Positions 8,128-15,302 of a stretch of DNA of 64,000 nt are shown here, piece after piece. The DNA is from Bacteroidota bacterium (GTDB taxonomy: Bacteria > Bacteroidota > Bacteroidia > Chitinophagales > Chitinophagaceae). A program made the position numbers and the translations under genes. The stretch is taken from the NCBI GenBank assembly GCA_016711825.1, contig JADJSG010000007.1:310001-374000 (forward strand). Reading direction: 5' to 3'. Below the pieces are notes generated by a model. The model ran no database searches and was not told where the DNA came from. It worked only from the letters and a program-made list of their open reading frames with translations. Positions within the stretch are counted from its first letter, which is position 1; each line of letters begins with the position of its first letter.

Positions 8128-9603
8128 ATGAAAATGTCAACTTTGCAACATTACAAAACAAAGTATTTTATAAAGTTGAAAAAACATTTCCTAATCATTC
8201 TCTTTTTCGTGTTGTCCATTTCAGAAGTTTTAGCACAACACCAAGAATTATCAGAATTACCTAATACCTGGAAGCCTCAAAGTAAAACGAAAACCAGTGA
8301 AATTCATTCGATATTACAGGCATTTCAACACAGCACTGTGAGTGGACATTTTAGGTATTTTTTTATGACTACTAATAATGAAGAGCCATATACCGATTAT
8401 TTTGCCAACGCAGTTGGAGGTGGTTTAAAATTTGAAACAGCCCCATTTCATCATTTTCAAGCTGGCATCAGTGGATTTTATATATTCAATATTGGTTCAT
8501 CTGATTTTGCAAAAGCTGATCCTGTTACAAAGCAATCAAGTCGTTATGAGATAGCATTATTTGATATTGAAGATCCAAATAACAAATCAAATATGGATAG
8601 ATTGGAAGAATTGTATTTAAGTTACCATTTCAACAATGCAAAACTCACATTTGGCAAACAAATGATAAATACCCCATTCATCAATTTACAAGATGGCAGA
8701 ATGAGACCAACGGGTGTTGAAGGACTTTGGGGTACCATGAATACGCCTAAAAAAATAAAATTAGAGGGCGGATATCTTTATAGAATCTCTCCCCGTAGTA
8801 CTTTATCCTATTATGATATTGGCAAATCGATGGGTATATACCCTTCTGGTGTAAATATGGATGGCTCAAAATCAAATTATAAAGATCATATAGAAAGTAA
8901 AGGGGTATTGATTGCAGGAATCACAAGTCAATCATTAAAACATACTAAACTGCAAGTTTGGAATCAATTTGTAGAAAATGTGTTTAATACAACTTTGGTA
9001 CAAGCAGATTATTTAATGGACAAAAAAAATGGGCATCAAATTGATATTGGGGTACAATCCATAGTCCAATTGCCAGTGCATCAAGGTGGTCATGAAGAGA
9101 TTAATAAAACCTATTTCTCACCTCAAGCACATTCATTTACCTATGGGGCAAAAGTAGGTTGGCATCATCGTCAATTTGAAACAAGTTTAAATTACAATCG
9201 GATTACCTCGGCGGGTAGGTATTTGATGCCACGTGAATGGGGTCGCGAACCCTTCTATACATTTATGCCCAGAGAACGCAATGAAGGCCTGGGTGACGTA
9301 CATGCTTTCAGCCTTAAACTTAACTATACCATACCTTCTATGCGATTAAAAGCCAATACGGGTATAGGCTATTACGATTTACCAAGCGTTACCAATTATA
9401 AACTCAATAAGTATGGAATGCCCTCTTATGCACAATTCAATTTCGATCTAAGATATGAATTTGCAGGCATGCTGAAAGGTTTTGATGCCCAATTGCTTCT
9501 TGTTCATAAATTGAATACTTCTAAAGAAACACTTGAAAGCAAACATATTTTTAATAAAGTGAATATGACACAAGTAAATGCTGTTCTAAACTTTAGGTAT
9601 TGA
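8128..9603 (+). CDS. OprD-like outer membrane porin
   Basis: A 491-residue protein with a signal peptide (hydrophobic LIILFFVLSISEVLAQ near residue 35) and alternating beta-strand patterns through to a C-terminal NAVLNFRY strand ending in an aromatic residue, as in outer membrane barrels. Segments such as RLEELYLSYHF, LTFGKQ and LMPREWGREPFYTFMPRERNEG match the OprD/substrate-specific porin family. Start at ATG 8128; ATG 8134 is a close alternative. Being 41 bp after the SoxB-like gene, it may admit the sulfur substrate to the periplasm; this is inference from position. Confidence 0.78.
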   Translation: MKMSTLQHYKTKYFIKLKKHFLIILFFVLSISEVLAQHQELSELPNTWKPQSKTKTSEIHSILQAFQHSTVSGHFRYFFMTTNNEEPYTDYFANAVGGGLKFETAPFHHFQAGISGFYIFNIGSSDFAKADPVTKQSSRYEIALFDIEDPNNKSNMDRLEELYLSYHFNNAKLTFGKQMINTPFINLQDGRMRPTGVEGLWGTMNTPKKIKLEGGYLYRISPRSTLSYYDIGKSMGIYPSGVNMDGSKSNYKDHIESKGVLIAGITSQSLKHTKLQVWNQFVENVFNTTLVQADYLMDKKNGHQIDIGVQSIVQLPVHQGGHEEINKTYFSPQAHSFTYGAKVGWHHRQFETSLNYNRITSAGRYLMPREWGREPFYTFMPRERNEGLGDVHAFSLKLNYTIPSMRLKANTGIGYYDLPSVTNYKLNKYGMPSYAQFNFDLRYEFAGMLKGFDAQLLLVHKLNTSKETLESKHIFNKVNMTQVNAVLNFRY

Positions 9604-9666
9604 TTCACTCATTTGTTCTTTGGTGCGTCTTTGTTTCTTAAACATGCATATTGGTTTGAATTACAT

Positions 9667-9867
9667 AATTTCAAGAACTACAATTCATCAATCAAATGCA
9701 TAAACACAGCATAAACATTATTGTCATTCCGTGCGTCGCTCTATTAAAGATCATTGAATGAAAAAGAATGCAGACACGGAATCTCATTCGTTTTCAATAA
9801 CGACCACTAATACCAATGACACCTTAAAGATAGATAGGAAGATGTCGCAATAGGCTGAGGGATGACA
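9667..9867. repeat. 200-bp intergenic direct repeat, copy 1
   Basis: This segment is nearly identical to 9889-10085 at a constant offset of 222 bp. Each copy contains an 8-bp inverted repeat ATTCCGTG...CACGGAAT (here 9726-9733 and 9775-9782) enclosing about 41 bp. I see no believable gene. It is probably a mobile or REP-like intergenic repeat that was duplicated in tandem. Confidence 0.85.
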
Positions 9868-9888
9868 CTTCGATCTGGTTTTGAATAA

Positions 9889-10085
9889 AATTTCAAGAAC
9901 TACAATTCATCAGTCAAATGCATAAACACAGCATAAACATTATTGTCATTCCGTGCGTCGCTCTATTAAAGATCATTGAATGAAAAAGAATACAGACACG
10001 GAATCTCATTCGATTTCTTTAACGACCACTAATACCATTGACACCTTAAAGATAGATAGGAAGATCCCGCAAGGCTGGGATGACA
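9889..10085. repeat. 200-bp intergenic direct repeat, copy 2, with a 29-bp third fragment nearby
   Basis: Second copy of the 9667-9867 repeat, with its inverted repeat arms at 9948-9955 and 9997-10004. A further 29-bp fragment of the repeat (equivalent to 9789-9817) recurs at 10182-10210, just before the left end of the IS element. Between the copies and that fragment lie a G10 run (10137-10146) and a G6 run (10171-10176), rare in this AT-rich DNA. An open frame across this copy is a by-product of the repeat and is not called as a gene. Confidence 0.85.
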
Positions 10086-10270
10086 TGGCTTGCAAAATTC
10101 AAGTGCCGTCATGCATAAACAGCAACATTCTTGTCTGGGGGGGGGGCTCTTTTAAGGTCTTGATTGAAAAGGGGGGACGGACGTTTTCAATAACGACCAC
10201 TAATACCAATTGGAGTTACTACCTTTGAGTGGACTAAAAAGTTAAGAGATTTAAGTATTAACTTTAAATC

Positions 10271-10609
10271 ATGATAGAACAATTAAGAAAGTACAGCAAA
10301 GAATATAAGATTAAGGCTGTAGAACTAAGTAGACAACGAGGTAGTATGAAAGAGATCGCCGATGAATTGGGCATATCTTCTAAAAATATTAGTCGCTGGA
10401 ATAAAGAATATGAAGCTGGTAAGTATTCAGAAAACTATATTCATTCTAATTCAAAAAGTAAGGAGCAATTAGAGAATATAGCATTAAGAAAAGCTTTACG
10501 TGATGCAGAATTAGAACGAGATATATTAAAAAGGCTCTTGGCATCTTCTCCAAGAGCGACAGGTAAAATATGTGTTTATACAAAAATATCAGCACCTATA
10601 TCCTGTTGA
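10271..10609 (+). CDS. IS3-family transposase OrfA (helix-turn-helix)
   Basis: A 112-residue protein with an N-terminal HTH (EYKIKAVELS...MKEIADELGISSKNISRWNKEY) for binding the element's ends and a C-terminal coiled-coil/leucine zipper (ALRKALRDAELERDILKRLL) for multimerisation. It overlaps orfB by 38 bp. The orfB frame is +1 (equivalently -2) relative to orfA, whereas canonical IS3 fusions use -1 slippage; the only A-run in the overlap is AAAA at 10565-10568. OrfB could instead be made separately. Confidence 0.88.
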   Translation: MIEQLRKYSKEYKIKAVELSRQRGSMKEIADELGISSKNISRWNKEYEAGKYSENYIHSNSKSKEQLENIALRKALRDAELERDILKRLLASSPRATGKICVYTKISAPISC

Positions 10610-11447
10610 GAAGATGTGTCAAGTGTTTAGAGTCAGTAAAAGCAGTTATTACAAATGGACGCATAAAAAACCAACTAAACAACATATACGAAATACGATG
10701 TTAAAAACAGAAATAGAAAAAATATACCGAACTAGTAAGGGCAGATATGGAAGTCCACGAATAACCAAAGAGTTAAACATGCAAGGTATTGCTGTATCCA
10801 AAGTATTGGTAGCAAAATTGATGCAACAGCTTCATTTACGAAGTATTGTGAAAAGAAAATATAAGGTTACCACCGATTCATCTCATAAGTATCCAGTGGT
10901 AGACAATAGATTAAATAGAGCTTTTAAAACCACTACAGAAAATGTAGCTTGGGTATCAGACATAACCTATATAGCAACCTCAGAAGGCTGGCTATATTTA
11001 ACCACGGTACTCGATTTGTTTGATAGAAAAGTAATAGGATGGGCATTAAGCAACACTATGAAATCCAGCGAAACAGTTATACCTGCATTTAAAATGGCAA
11101 AATTAAATAGGCCCATAAATAACAACCAACCACTAATTTTTCACTCCGATAGAGGTATTCAATATGCTTGTAAAGAATTTACGGATGTATTAGCTACTCA
11201 TAAAAACATTATTAGAAGCATGAGCAGGAAAGGAAACTGTTGGGATAATGCTGTTGCAGAAAGCTTTTTTAAATCAATAAAAACAGAATTAGTTTATCAT
11301 AACAAATATCAAACCCGCGAAGAAGCTGAACTATCCATTTTTGAATATATTGAAACATTTTATAACACCAAAAGAAGACATCAACAATTAGACAACTTGA
11401 CCATTTTAGAATATCAAAAAATATTTAATAACCTTTTAAAAATGTAG
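10572..11447 (+). CDS. IS3-family transposase OrfB (DDE integrase, rve domain)
   Basis: A 291-residue integrase-type protein. An HTH_21-like N-terminus (KSSYYKW...GRYGSPRITKEL) precedes the catalytic core with Asp130 (WVSDITY), Asp193 (FHSDRG) and Glu230 (AVAESFFKSIK); all three metal-binding acids are intact. The spacing between the second Asp and Glu is 36 residues by my count, one more than the usual 35. The frame is open upstream to 10530, consistent with making a fusion by frameshifting; otherwise GTG 10572 or ATG 10614, just after the orfA stop, could start it. The element may still be functional. Confidence 0.9.
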   Translation: MFIQKYQHLYPVEKMCQVFRVSKSSYYKWTHKKPTKQHIRNTMLKTEIEKIYRTSKGRYGSPRITKELNMQGIAVSKVLVAKLMQQLHLRSIVKRKYKVTTDSSHKYPVVDNRLNRAFKTTTENVAWVSDITYIATSEGWLYLTTVLDLFDRKVIGWALSNTMKSSETVIPAFKMAKLNRPINNNQPLIFHSDRGIQYACKEFTDVLATHKNIIRSMSRKGNCWDNAVAESFFKSIKTELVYHNKYQTREEAELSIFEYIETFYNTKRRHQQLDNLTILEYQKIFNNLLKM

Positions 11448-11537
11448 CTTAAATGACTAATATTTTTTGTCCACTTCATGGAAGACTGGCAATTAATACT
11501 GTATCAAGCTGAAAAAATTACACAATGCTAATATTGA

Positions 11538-12229
11538 GTGGGAGTCATTAGGGGGCGCGTAAAATATAAGTTTAAAGAAATTAATGCAGAAAGAATAGAG
11601 ATAGTCAGATTGGATGGTGGCAATAATGCAATTATAGGCCGGTTTGGAGCTAGCAGAGCAATTGCAAAATTGAAGCGTGTTGGCAAAATAAAAAAGAAAG
11701 ATTTGATAAATGGTGTAGTGAGGCAGACGACATTAACTTTTCTACATCCAAATATTGTTTATGATAAAGTATCAAAGCAGATTATCTGGCAGGAAAATAG
11801 TTTGCAGCTTAACGATATTGAACAAATAATTAAGGATGCAGACGATGACATTTACAAAAGATTCAAAATGGGTTAACGAACGGCAAAATTAATCAAAGTT
11901 TCGAAAAAATATCCTAAAGCTTTATGATGCACGATGTTTAATAACAGGATGTGAAATAGAGTCGGTTTTAGATGCAGCCCATATAATTTCACATTCAAGC
12001 AGTGGGTTGAATTCACAAGATAATGGGATATTGCTTCGAAGTGACATATATTTTGTTCGATAGCAACTTAATTAATATAAATCCATCTACATTCGAAATA
12101 TTAGTTGACTCGTCTTTGTACAATTCAGAATATTATAAATATCACCAACAAAAAGTAATTCTTCCAATACGAAATGTGAACCTAATTAGAAGATGGAATA
12201 ATATCAAAAAGGTATTACATTCATCATAA
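11538..12229 (+). pseudogene. Decayed HNH endonuclease gene
   Basis: Conceptual translation across three frames restores one HNH (HNH_2-type) nuclease. The N-terminal part (11538-11876) ends with a premature stop. A second frame then reads ERQN-stop-SKFRKNILKLYDARC, with TAA at 11890-11892 where CAA is expected. It continues into the nuclease core LITGCEIES...AAHIISHSSSG...DNGILLRSDIY until about 12055. There a further shift leads to LFDSNLININPSTFEI and the natural C-terminus at 12229. At least two frameshifts and one nonsense change make it non-functional. The 5' end is also unclear (GTG 11538). The IS3 element 60 bp upstream probably took part in its decay. Confidence 0.85.
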
Positions 12230-12409
12230 GTTTCCTGTCGGTTGGTTTTCCTTCTTTCGATATTATTATATCATAAGATTATTAATTTATTTCATAATTT
12301 GATATGGATGATTGTTGAAATTGAATTCTTATCTCATTTTAAAAATAGTTTACTAGTTTGGTTGGTTACCATCCAATTTAAAAAATCCATTTAACCCACC
12401 ATACCTTCT

Positions 12410-12820
12410 CTAATGCCTTATAACTATTTTTTTGACAATAGATATTCCATCTGCTGTTTTCATTCGTAAAAAGTAGAGCCCATTTACACATTGCGTGGTT
12501 GGAATGGTTTCGTTGGTATGGTTGTTACCTTCTTGATGAATCACAACTTGTCCCATGCTATTGATTAAATCAATTTGGTAGTGGGTTTGAAAGGGGAATG
12601 TCAGTTGAATGTATTCGTTCGATGGGTTAGGAGATAGTAATAAATCAGCTTCTTGAAGCTCGGTATTCATCATATTGGTAGCTACGTCATCAACTCTAAT
12701 GACTTTTACTTCATCAATATAATAGTAGGCGCCAGGTCCCACACTCCCCACTAATCCGTCACCCAGTTCTTCTGAGCGTCCCTCGCTCTGAAGCCCCATT
12801 TTGTAGCTTTCAGCTACCAA
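12410..12820 (-). pseudogene. Truncated 3' copy of the adjacent T9SS protein gene
   Basis: From the GDGLVGSVGPG motif to the end, the 117 C-terminal residues are almost identical to the C-terminus of the protein encoded at 13130-14146, including the T9SS sorting signal (LLLSPNPSNEYIQLTF). DNA similarity starts near 12394 and ends abruptly at about 12765, at a constant offset of 720 bp. The first 19 residues of this frame come from unrelated sequence with no signal peptide, so it cannot be secreted. It is a partial duplication left behind by recombination. Confidence 0.85.
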
Positions 12821-12950
12821 CGTAAAGCATATTTCCCATTTCTCAGTTGCGTATTTGTTCTTCGAATCTTCTCATTTCGCAAGCCCTAAATTCTTGATTG
12901 CCTCTGCCTATATCCTGCAATAAAAATACTTTGTAAAATTCTTCCATTCT

Positions 12951-13102
12951 CCAATCGCTTGGTGACCCACTAAACGAAATATATAATTGTTTGTGAAAAG
13001 GGAGTACTAAAATTATACAGAAGCAGCTTGCTCAATTATTGTAATATAACATATTAGCTGAATGAGACTAAACACCTTGTTTGGTGGGTCACCAACCAAT
13101 AG
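12951..13102. repeat. MITE/REPIN-like element with inverted terminal palindromes
   Basis: The left arm (12951-12980, core CGCTTGGTGACCCACTAAACG) and right arm (13077-13102, core TTTGGTGGGTCACCAACCAA) are inverted relative to each other and separated by about 96 bp. Each arm is itself palindromic. The same arrangement occurs at 25321-25465 and, with a short spacer, at 43133-43198. No gene is visible here. Bases 12821-12950 hold only degenerate coding-like sequence. Confidence 0.65.
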
Positions 13103-13129
13103 CGAAATACATTTAACCCACCATTTCAC

Positions 13130-14146
13130 CTAATGCCTTATAACTATTTTTTTGACAATAGAAATGCCATCAGCTGTTATCATTCGTAAAAAGTAGAGCC
13201 CATTTACACAGTGCGTGGTTGGAATGGTTTTGTTGGTTTGGTTGTTTCCTTCTTGATGAATCACAACTTGCCCCATGCTATTGATTAAATCAATTTGGTA
13301 GTGGGTTTGAAAGGGAAATGTCAATTGAATATATTCGTTCGATGGGTTAGGAGATAGCAATAAATCAGCTTCTTGACGCTCGTTATTCATTATATTGGTA
13401 GCTACGTCATCAACTCTAATGACTTTTACTTCATCAATATAATAGTAGGCGCCAGGTCCCACACTCCCCACTAATCCATCACCCGGAACTGAAAGAGGCA
13501 TAGTGACATTATCTAAATTCCCGATAAGGAGGTATTGTATGTTCGACACTGCAGGTGTATAATCAAAGGTTACAAGGGTCCAGTTGGTTTTATCGGTGAT
13601 CGCCTGAGGGGTATTATAAATGGCGCCATTGGGCACATAAGCAGGTATAGGATTGATTGCTTGGTAAGCTGTATAGTTCGGGAATGAAAAAGGAGAAGTG
13701 CCAAGTGCCATACCCATAGAAGTAGCACCATTACTGGTTTCTGCAAGGGATGTTTTATATTGAATTCTATAGGGGATGCCTGCAATTAAAGGGGCGCTGA
13801 GTTGCACTTGAATATATTCTCTTCCGTTCGGAAAGGGATAATAGGAATGCGTGCCTAAAAGTCCAGCATAACTGTTGCCATGTGAGGGTGTTTGTACACC
13901 AGCCGTATTGGAGGGTGTTTGCATATTGTTATTCATGCAGGGTCTGTACAGATCGGGTGTTGACCCATTGACAATGATTGAATTCCAATTAGGCACTGCA
14001 GGATCCCAGAGATTACCTGGCGAGCCGTTGCAAAATGCAGCATTGTCTTCAAAACTATCATTGGGTACAAAATTCAATTGTGCGACGCTTGTTTGAATAG
14101 ACAAGCTGAATAAAGCTGTTGCAAATAAGTAGAGATATATTTTCAT
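13130..14146 (-). CDS. Secreted jelly-roll-like protein with T9SS type A sorting domain
   Basis: A 338-residue protein with a signal peptide (YLFATALFSLSIQTSVAQ). The start VPNDSFED and the pattern PNWNSI...GNSYAGLLG...EYIQVQLSAPL...YRIQYKTSLAE...YYYIDEVKVI resemble carbohydrate-binding or lectin-like jelly-roll modules of Bacteroidota surface proteins. The C-terminal 75 residues form a T9SS sorting domain (LLLSPNPSNEY, GQVVIH, NGLYFLRM). Substrate is unknown. Its 3' third has been copied into the truncated fragment 0.3 kb downstream. Confidence 0.78.
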   Translation of the reverse strand: MKIYLYLFATALFSLSIQTSVAQLNFVPNDSFEDNAAFCNGSPGNLWDPAVPNWNSIIVNGSTPDLYRPCMNNNMQTPSNTAGVQTPSHGNSYAGLLGTHSYYPFPNGREYIQVQLSAPLIAGIPYRIQYKTSLAETSNGATSMGMALGTSPFSFPNYTAYQAINPIPAYVPNGAIYNTPQAITDKTNWTLVTFDYTPAVSNIQYLLIGNLDNVTMPLSVPGDGLVGSVGPGAYYYIDEVKVIRVDDVATNIMNNERQEADLLLSPNPSNEYIQLTFPFQTHYQIDLINSMGQVVIHQEGNNQTNKTIPTTHCVNGLYFLRMITADGISIVKKIVIRH

Positions 14147-14422
14147 GATGTACTGTTAGTATTTTTTAGATTTAAATAAACCCAAACAAATCGTTGAATC
14201 ATAGGTTGTGTTTATTTGAAAGTAAAATTAGTTCGTCGTTTGCAATTTTTACAATGTTGAACGCTTAGCATGAGTATTCGTTGCGGATAATATTGCTTAC
14301 AAACTTTACGATATGCTTGTTAATATTGACTTTCAAGCAATTGATGTTCTTTGTCATCAGTATGTAAAATTTAATTTATTGCAATTGTATGGCATTTTAT
14401 AAGTCGCTTTCGTGATTGATAA

Positions 14423-14573
14423 GTCCCCGCAGATTCACCGACTCGGGACTCTATGGTTCATATAATTTTTATGTTTTGAAAATTTCATTTATAAAATTTA
14501 TTATCAAAACCGCAGAGTCCCAAGATTCATTATTCATAATACATGATTTGTGTGGTGGAGACTCAACGGGGAC
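14423..14573. other. Long imperfect hairpin in intergenic DNA
   Basis: Nested inverted repeats: GTCCCCG (14423-14429) pairs with CGGGGAC (14567-14573), and GGGACTCTATGGTT (14445-14458) pairs with AACCGCAGAGTCCC (14508-14521) with two mismatches. A second perfect 11-bp repeat lies nearby, ATTGCCATTTT (14633-14643) with AAAATGGCAAT (14671-14681). The whole 14147-15302 interval (about 1.15 kb) has no convincing gene; it holds these hairpins, a minisatellite, a palindromic repeat fragment and a terminator-like hairpin. Confidence 0.55.
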
Positions 14574-14673
14574 AAAAGGCTTCCCCGGGAGGTGCATGCG
14601 GCATTCAGCAGCACCAGTGGTGGCTAATTGATATTGCCATTTTGTATCTTTCTACACTATGTAAGCTTCGAAA

Positions 14674-14835
14674 ATGGCAATGAAATACCACCGCCTTCCA
14701 TTGCGGTATCTGAAGGAGGGCTTGAAAGCTAGTCGAAGGCGTATGAAGTATAAGAACCTGCCATTGAGGCAGGCGGAGATGCCATTGAAGCAGTCGGAGA
14801 CGCTGTTGAGAAAAGCGGAGTTTGTATTGAGATGA
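14674..14835 (+). repeat. Degenerate 21-bp minisatellite in a short reading frame
   Basis: Three imperfect 21-bp units run from 14759 to 14821 and keep frame, giving a heptad-like peptide repeat (LPLRQAE, MPLKQSE, TLLRKAE). The frame from ATG 14674 to TGA 14833-14835 is 53 codons. Similar heptad repeats form long arrays in some Bacteroidota; this looks like a worn remnant. There is no evidence that it is expressed. Confidence 0.5.
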
Positions 14836-15030
14836 TTTCAAAGCATTCCCTGTGCTTTTCATACTGACCCTTCCTAAAATTACTTGACAGTTTTGGGGTT
14901 AATATATAATTTAATTGTCAAGATTTTATGTTGTTACTGGAACAACATTACGAATATTTTTTTACTTCTAAATTTACTTTTCAGGCAATTCGTTATTCCT
15001 GATTTTAGATGTCATGTTGTCTGACCCTTC

Positions 15031-15075
15031 CTGAAAGAAACTAAACACCTTGTTTGGAGAGACACCGGCCAATAG
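15031..15075. repeat. Palindromic dispersed repeat fragment (right-arm type)
   Basis: The segment shares about 25 bp of unpaired flank (CTGAANGANACTAAACACC) and the TTTGG...CCAATAG palindrome with the right arm at 13077-13102. The palindrome is degenerate here (TTTGGAGAGACACCGGCCAA). No left arm is recognisable, so it is an orphan or decayed copy. Confidence 0.55.
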
Positions 15076-15201
15076 ATAAAAGAAAGTGATTGCGATTATT
15101 GGATGACTGCGAAGTAGCTAAGGAATATGGCAGGGTAGATGAAGTACTCATATGAAATGCAAAAAAGACGATGGATTTGTTTTCATCGATTGAAATTTAT
15201 T

Positions 15202-15240
15202 AAAAAACCGTTCGTTTAAGTGAGCGGGTTTTTATTTTTT
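15202..15240 (+). terminator. Terminator-like hairpin
   Basis: The stem AAACCGTTC (15205-15213) pairs with GAGCGGGTTT (15222-15231), with one bulge and one G-U pair, and a T-rich run follows (15229-15240). A-rich sequence precedes it, so it could act in both directions. No gene lies directly upstream on the plus strand. A small hairpin (CGATG...CATCG, about 15168-15189) just before it hints at a short untranslated transcript. Confidence 0.5.
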
Positions 15241-15302
15241 TTTAAAAAAAAATATGATTCAAATAAGAGTACCTTGTGAGAATTCAAAACCAAAAAAATA
15301 CC

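Larger units (their letters stand above)
10226..11478 (+). mobile_element. IS3-family insertion sequence (about 1253 bp)
   Basis: Two overlapping transposase frames are bounded by imperfect inverted repeats that both begin TGA: left TGAGTGGACTAAAAA from 10226, right (reverse complement) TGAAGTGGACAAAAA ending at 11478, with further matching to TTTAAG about 25-30 bp in. The layout (orfA HTH protein, overlapping orfB DDE integrase) and size are typical of IS3. I see no clear target-site duplication: left flank ends TACCTT, right flank starts TGGAAG. This suggests an old insertion or later rearrangement. Confidence 0.85.

Noticed and set aside
9980..10228. An 82-codon frame over the second copy of the 200-bp repeat
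   Set aside because: It is composed of repeat sequence and G-tracts, has no protein-like composition, and its partner copy does not keep an equivalent frame.
14416..14862. Short frames on both strands between the T9SS gene and the fibre-like gene
   Set aside because: They lie over hairpins and the minisatellite; none has family features or a promoter.
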